Assembly (NCBI GenBank): GCA_028383925.1
Contig: JAOEWO010000003.1
Span: 62,001 to 126,000, forward strand
Direction of reading: 5' to 3'
Length of the DNA: 64,000 nt
Origin: Winogradskyella sp.
GTDB lineage: Bacteria > Bacteroidota > Bacteroidia > Flavobacteriales > Flavobacteriaceae
The notes under the pieces: model-generated
Database searches by the model: none
The model's input: the letters and a program-made list of their open reading frames with translations, nothing else
Told to the model about the DNA's origin: nothing
Shown: positions 62,908-64,000 of the stretch, one piece after another
Position numbering within the stretch: position 1 is the stretch's first letter
Layout of the letters: every line of letters begins with the position of its first letter
Program-made: the position numbers and the translations under genes

Positions 62908-63123
62908 AGGTTACTGCCTACATTAGTTACATTTTTTGATAAACTCAACGATCAATTCTTTAAAAAGGGTGAGTTTAAGTTGTAAAATCGTGCTGTTAGT
63001 GCTGCCCGTGCTAAACTTGTTTTAGTAACACAGTATCTTAGACAGATTTTTGATCAGCTTGTTAGCCCTAAACTTGTTTTTAAGGAGTTTATACAAAACC
63101 GATAATTGATGTAGGCTTTTTTT
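62908..63123 (+). ncRNA. ssrS: Probable 6S-type RNA (6S-Flavo candidate)
   Basis: The 318-base gap after zapA has no coding frame but can fold. A closing stem pairs GCCTACAT (62916-62923) with ATGTAGGC (63109-63116), extended by weak pairs, and is followed by a T-run (63117-63123), as in a terminator-ended RNA of about 200 bases. Inside are a hairpin TAAACTCA/TGAGTTTA (62940-62947 with 62970-62977) and a hairpin CTAAA/TTTAG (63011-63015 with 63021-63025). A 13-base direct repeat CTAAACTTGTTTT lies at 63011-63023 and 63068-63080. Position beside zapA and overall stem shape match 6S RNA, which binds RNA polymerase; the family match is inferred. Confidence 0.55.
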
Positions 63124-63201
63124 ATACTACTCATTTTGATTTTTTATTTCTAAGAAATTAAATTTTAAATTGAGTTTAGACACTAAAACTAAAAAATAAA
63201 C

Positions 63202-64000
63202 ATGGAAACTAACACAATCTTATACATTGTAGGAGGAGTAGTATTAGGAATAATACTAGGATATATTATAGCAAAAGCATTAGAAAAAGGCAATGCATCT
63301 AAATTAATATTAAATGCAGAAAGCGATTCAAAATCAATCTTAAAGCAAGCAAAATTAGATGCTGAGTCTTTAAAGAAAGATAAAATACTTCAGGCAAAAG
63401 AAAAATTTATTGAGCTAAAAGCAGAACATGAAAAGGTTATTCTTTCTCGTGATAAAAAAATGGCAGAAGCCGAAAAACGTATTAGAGATAAAGAATCTCA
63501 AATATCTAGTGAATTATCTAAATCTAAAAAAACAAACCAATCTTTAGAAAGTAAAGAAAAAGATTACGATTTTAAGTTAGAGTTTTTAGACAAGAAAAAA
63601 GAAGAAGTAGATAAGGCGCACAAAAGCCAAATTAAACAATTGGAAGTGATTTCTGCTTTATCTGCAGAAGAAGCTAAAGCGCAACTAATAGAATCTTTAA
63701 AAGAAGAAGCTAAAACAGATGCCATGGCATTTATACAAAACCATGTAGAAGAGGCCAAGTTAACTGCCCAACAAGAGGCTAAGAAAATTATTATTAATAC
63801 GATACAGCGTATTGGTACAGAAGAAGCTGTTGATAATTGTGTCTCTGTTTTTAATATAGAGTCTGATGACGTTAAAGGTAGAATTATTGGTAGAGAAGGT
63901 CGTAACATTAGAGCAATTGAAGCTGCAACAGGTGTGGAAATTATTGTAGATGATACGCCAGAGGCTATTATTTTATCTTGTTTTGATTCTGTAAGACGTG
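63202..64000 (+). CDS. rny: Ribonuclease Y, N-terminal part (window ends inside)
   Basis: The first 266 residues are seen: an N-terminal membrane helix ([20 protein letters not shown], residues 6-25), a long charged coiled coil (about 30-185), and the start of the KH domain with [21 protein letters not shown]. The HD catalytic domain lies beyond the window. RNase Y is a membrane-tethered endonuclease that begins mRNA decay. The gene follows the 6S-like RNA and continues past 64000. Confidence 0.95.
   Translation, partial: METNTILYIVGGVVLGIILGYIIAKALEKGNASKLILNAESDSKSILKQAKLDAESLKKDKILQAKEKFIELKAEHEKVILSRDKKMAEAEKRIRDKESQISSELSKSKKTNQSLESKEKDYDFKLEFLDKKKEEVDKAHKSQIKQLEVISALSAEEAKAQLIESLKEEAKTDAMAFIQNHVEEAKLTAQQEAKKIIINTIQRIGTEEAVDNCVSVFNIESDDVKGRIIGREGRNIRAIEAATGVEIIVDDTPEAIILSCFDSVRR

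Overview
The window looks like chromosomal DNA of a member of the Bacteroidota, most likely family Flavobacteriaceae. The grounds are AT-rich DNA, several secreted proteins with type IX secretion (T9SS) sorting domains of both types A and B, a MurA with Asp at the usual Cys position, -7 elements of the form TAnnTTTG, and many flavobacterial conserved genes (DUF493-DUF4290-murA, DUF6452-DUF6048, CCC-motif membrane protein, ligase-associated repair genes). Genus cannot be decided from the sequence alone. I see no prophage, insertion sequence, CRISPR array or rRNA operon.

Layout. 1-9 kb: a 5'-truncated unknown gene, tRNA-Met, a START-like protein, a class IV aminotransferase, YqgE, an HU protein, the AAA-recQ-fmt operon, and the DUF493-DUF4290-murA operon. 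9-20 kb: a 1084-residue T9SS type B repeat protein, a stretch that may hold a decayed gene, an OmpA-like lipoprotein, a glycosyltransferase, an orphan HsdR_N nuclease-like protein, holA, a T9SS type A protein, the NAD(P)HX repair enzyme and a TlpA-like lipoprotein. 20-29 kb: hutH, clpC, gyrA and a TPR protein. 29.5-39 kb: a very large secreted sugar-dehydrogenase/cytochrome fusion, an NlpC/P60 hydrolase, a thiolase and a 7TM-HD phosphohydrolase. 39.4-39.8 kb: tRNA-Arg, -Pro and -Ser, with a tRNA-Arg fragment joined to a palindrome. 40-46.4 kb: a gene with one in-frame stop, then a four-gene ligase-associated DNA repair operon (exonuclease, ATP-dependent ligase, Lhr-like helicase, PdeM phosphoesterase). 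46.5-57 kb: DinB, tandem repeats, DUF6048/DUF6452/RlmD, a sigma factor with a membrane partner, ornithine aminotransferase, small membrane proteins, an Smr protein, a calcium-repeat lipoprotein, a cysteine desulfurase and a glycosyltransferase-like protein. 58-64 kb: an M23 peptidase-TonB receptor operon, then a coiled-coil protein, zapA, a probable 6S-type RNA and the start of rny.

Most of the content is housekeeping: translation initiation (fmt), cell wall synthesis and remodelling (murA, NlpC/P60, M23), replication and topology (holA, gyrA, HU), division (zapA), proteolysis (clpC) and RNA turnover (rny). The accessory parts are secreted T9SS proteins and the ligase-associated repair operon.

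The observations most worth following are: (i) a structured RNA downstream of zapA, a good 6S RNA candidate; (ii) the single in-frame TAA gene next to the repair operon; (iii) the tRNA-Arg fragment abutting a palindromic element; (iv) the 1820-residue dehydrogenase/cytochrome fusion with a duplicated domain; (v) repeated TTGTTAATAA boxes upstream of both HU and gyrA; (vi) active-site or cofactor changes in MurA and RlmD. I found no unambiguous new multi-gene system.
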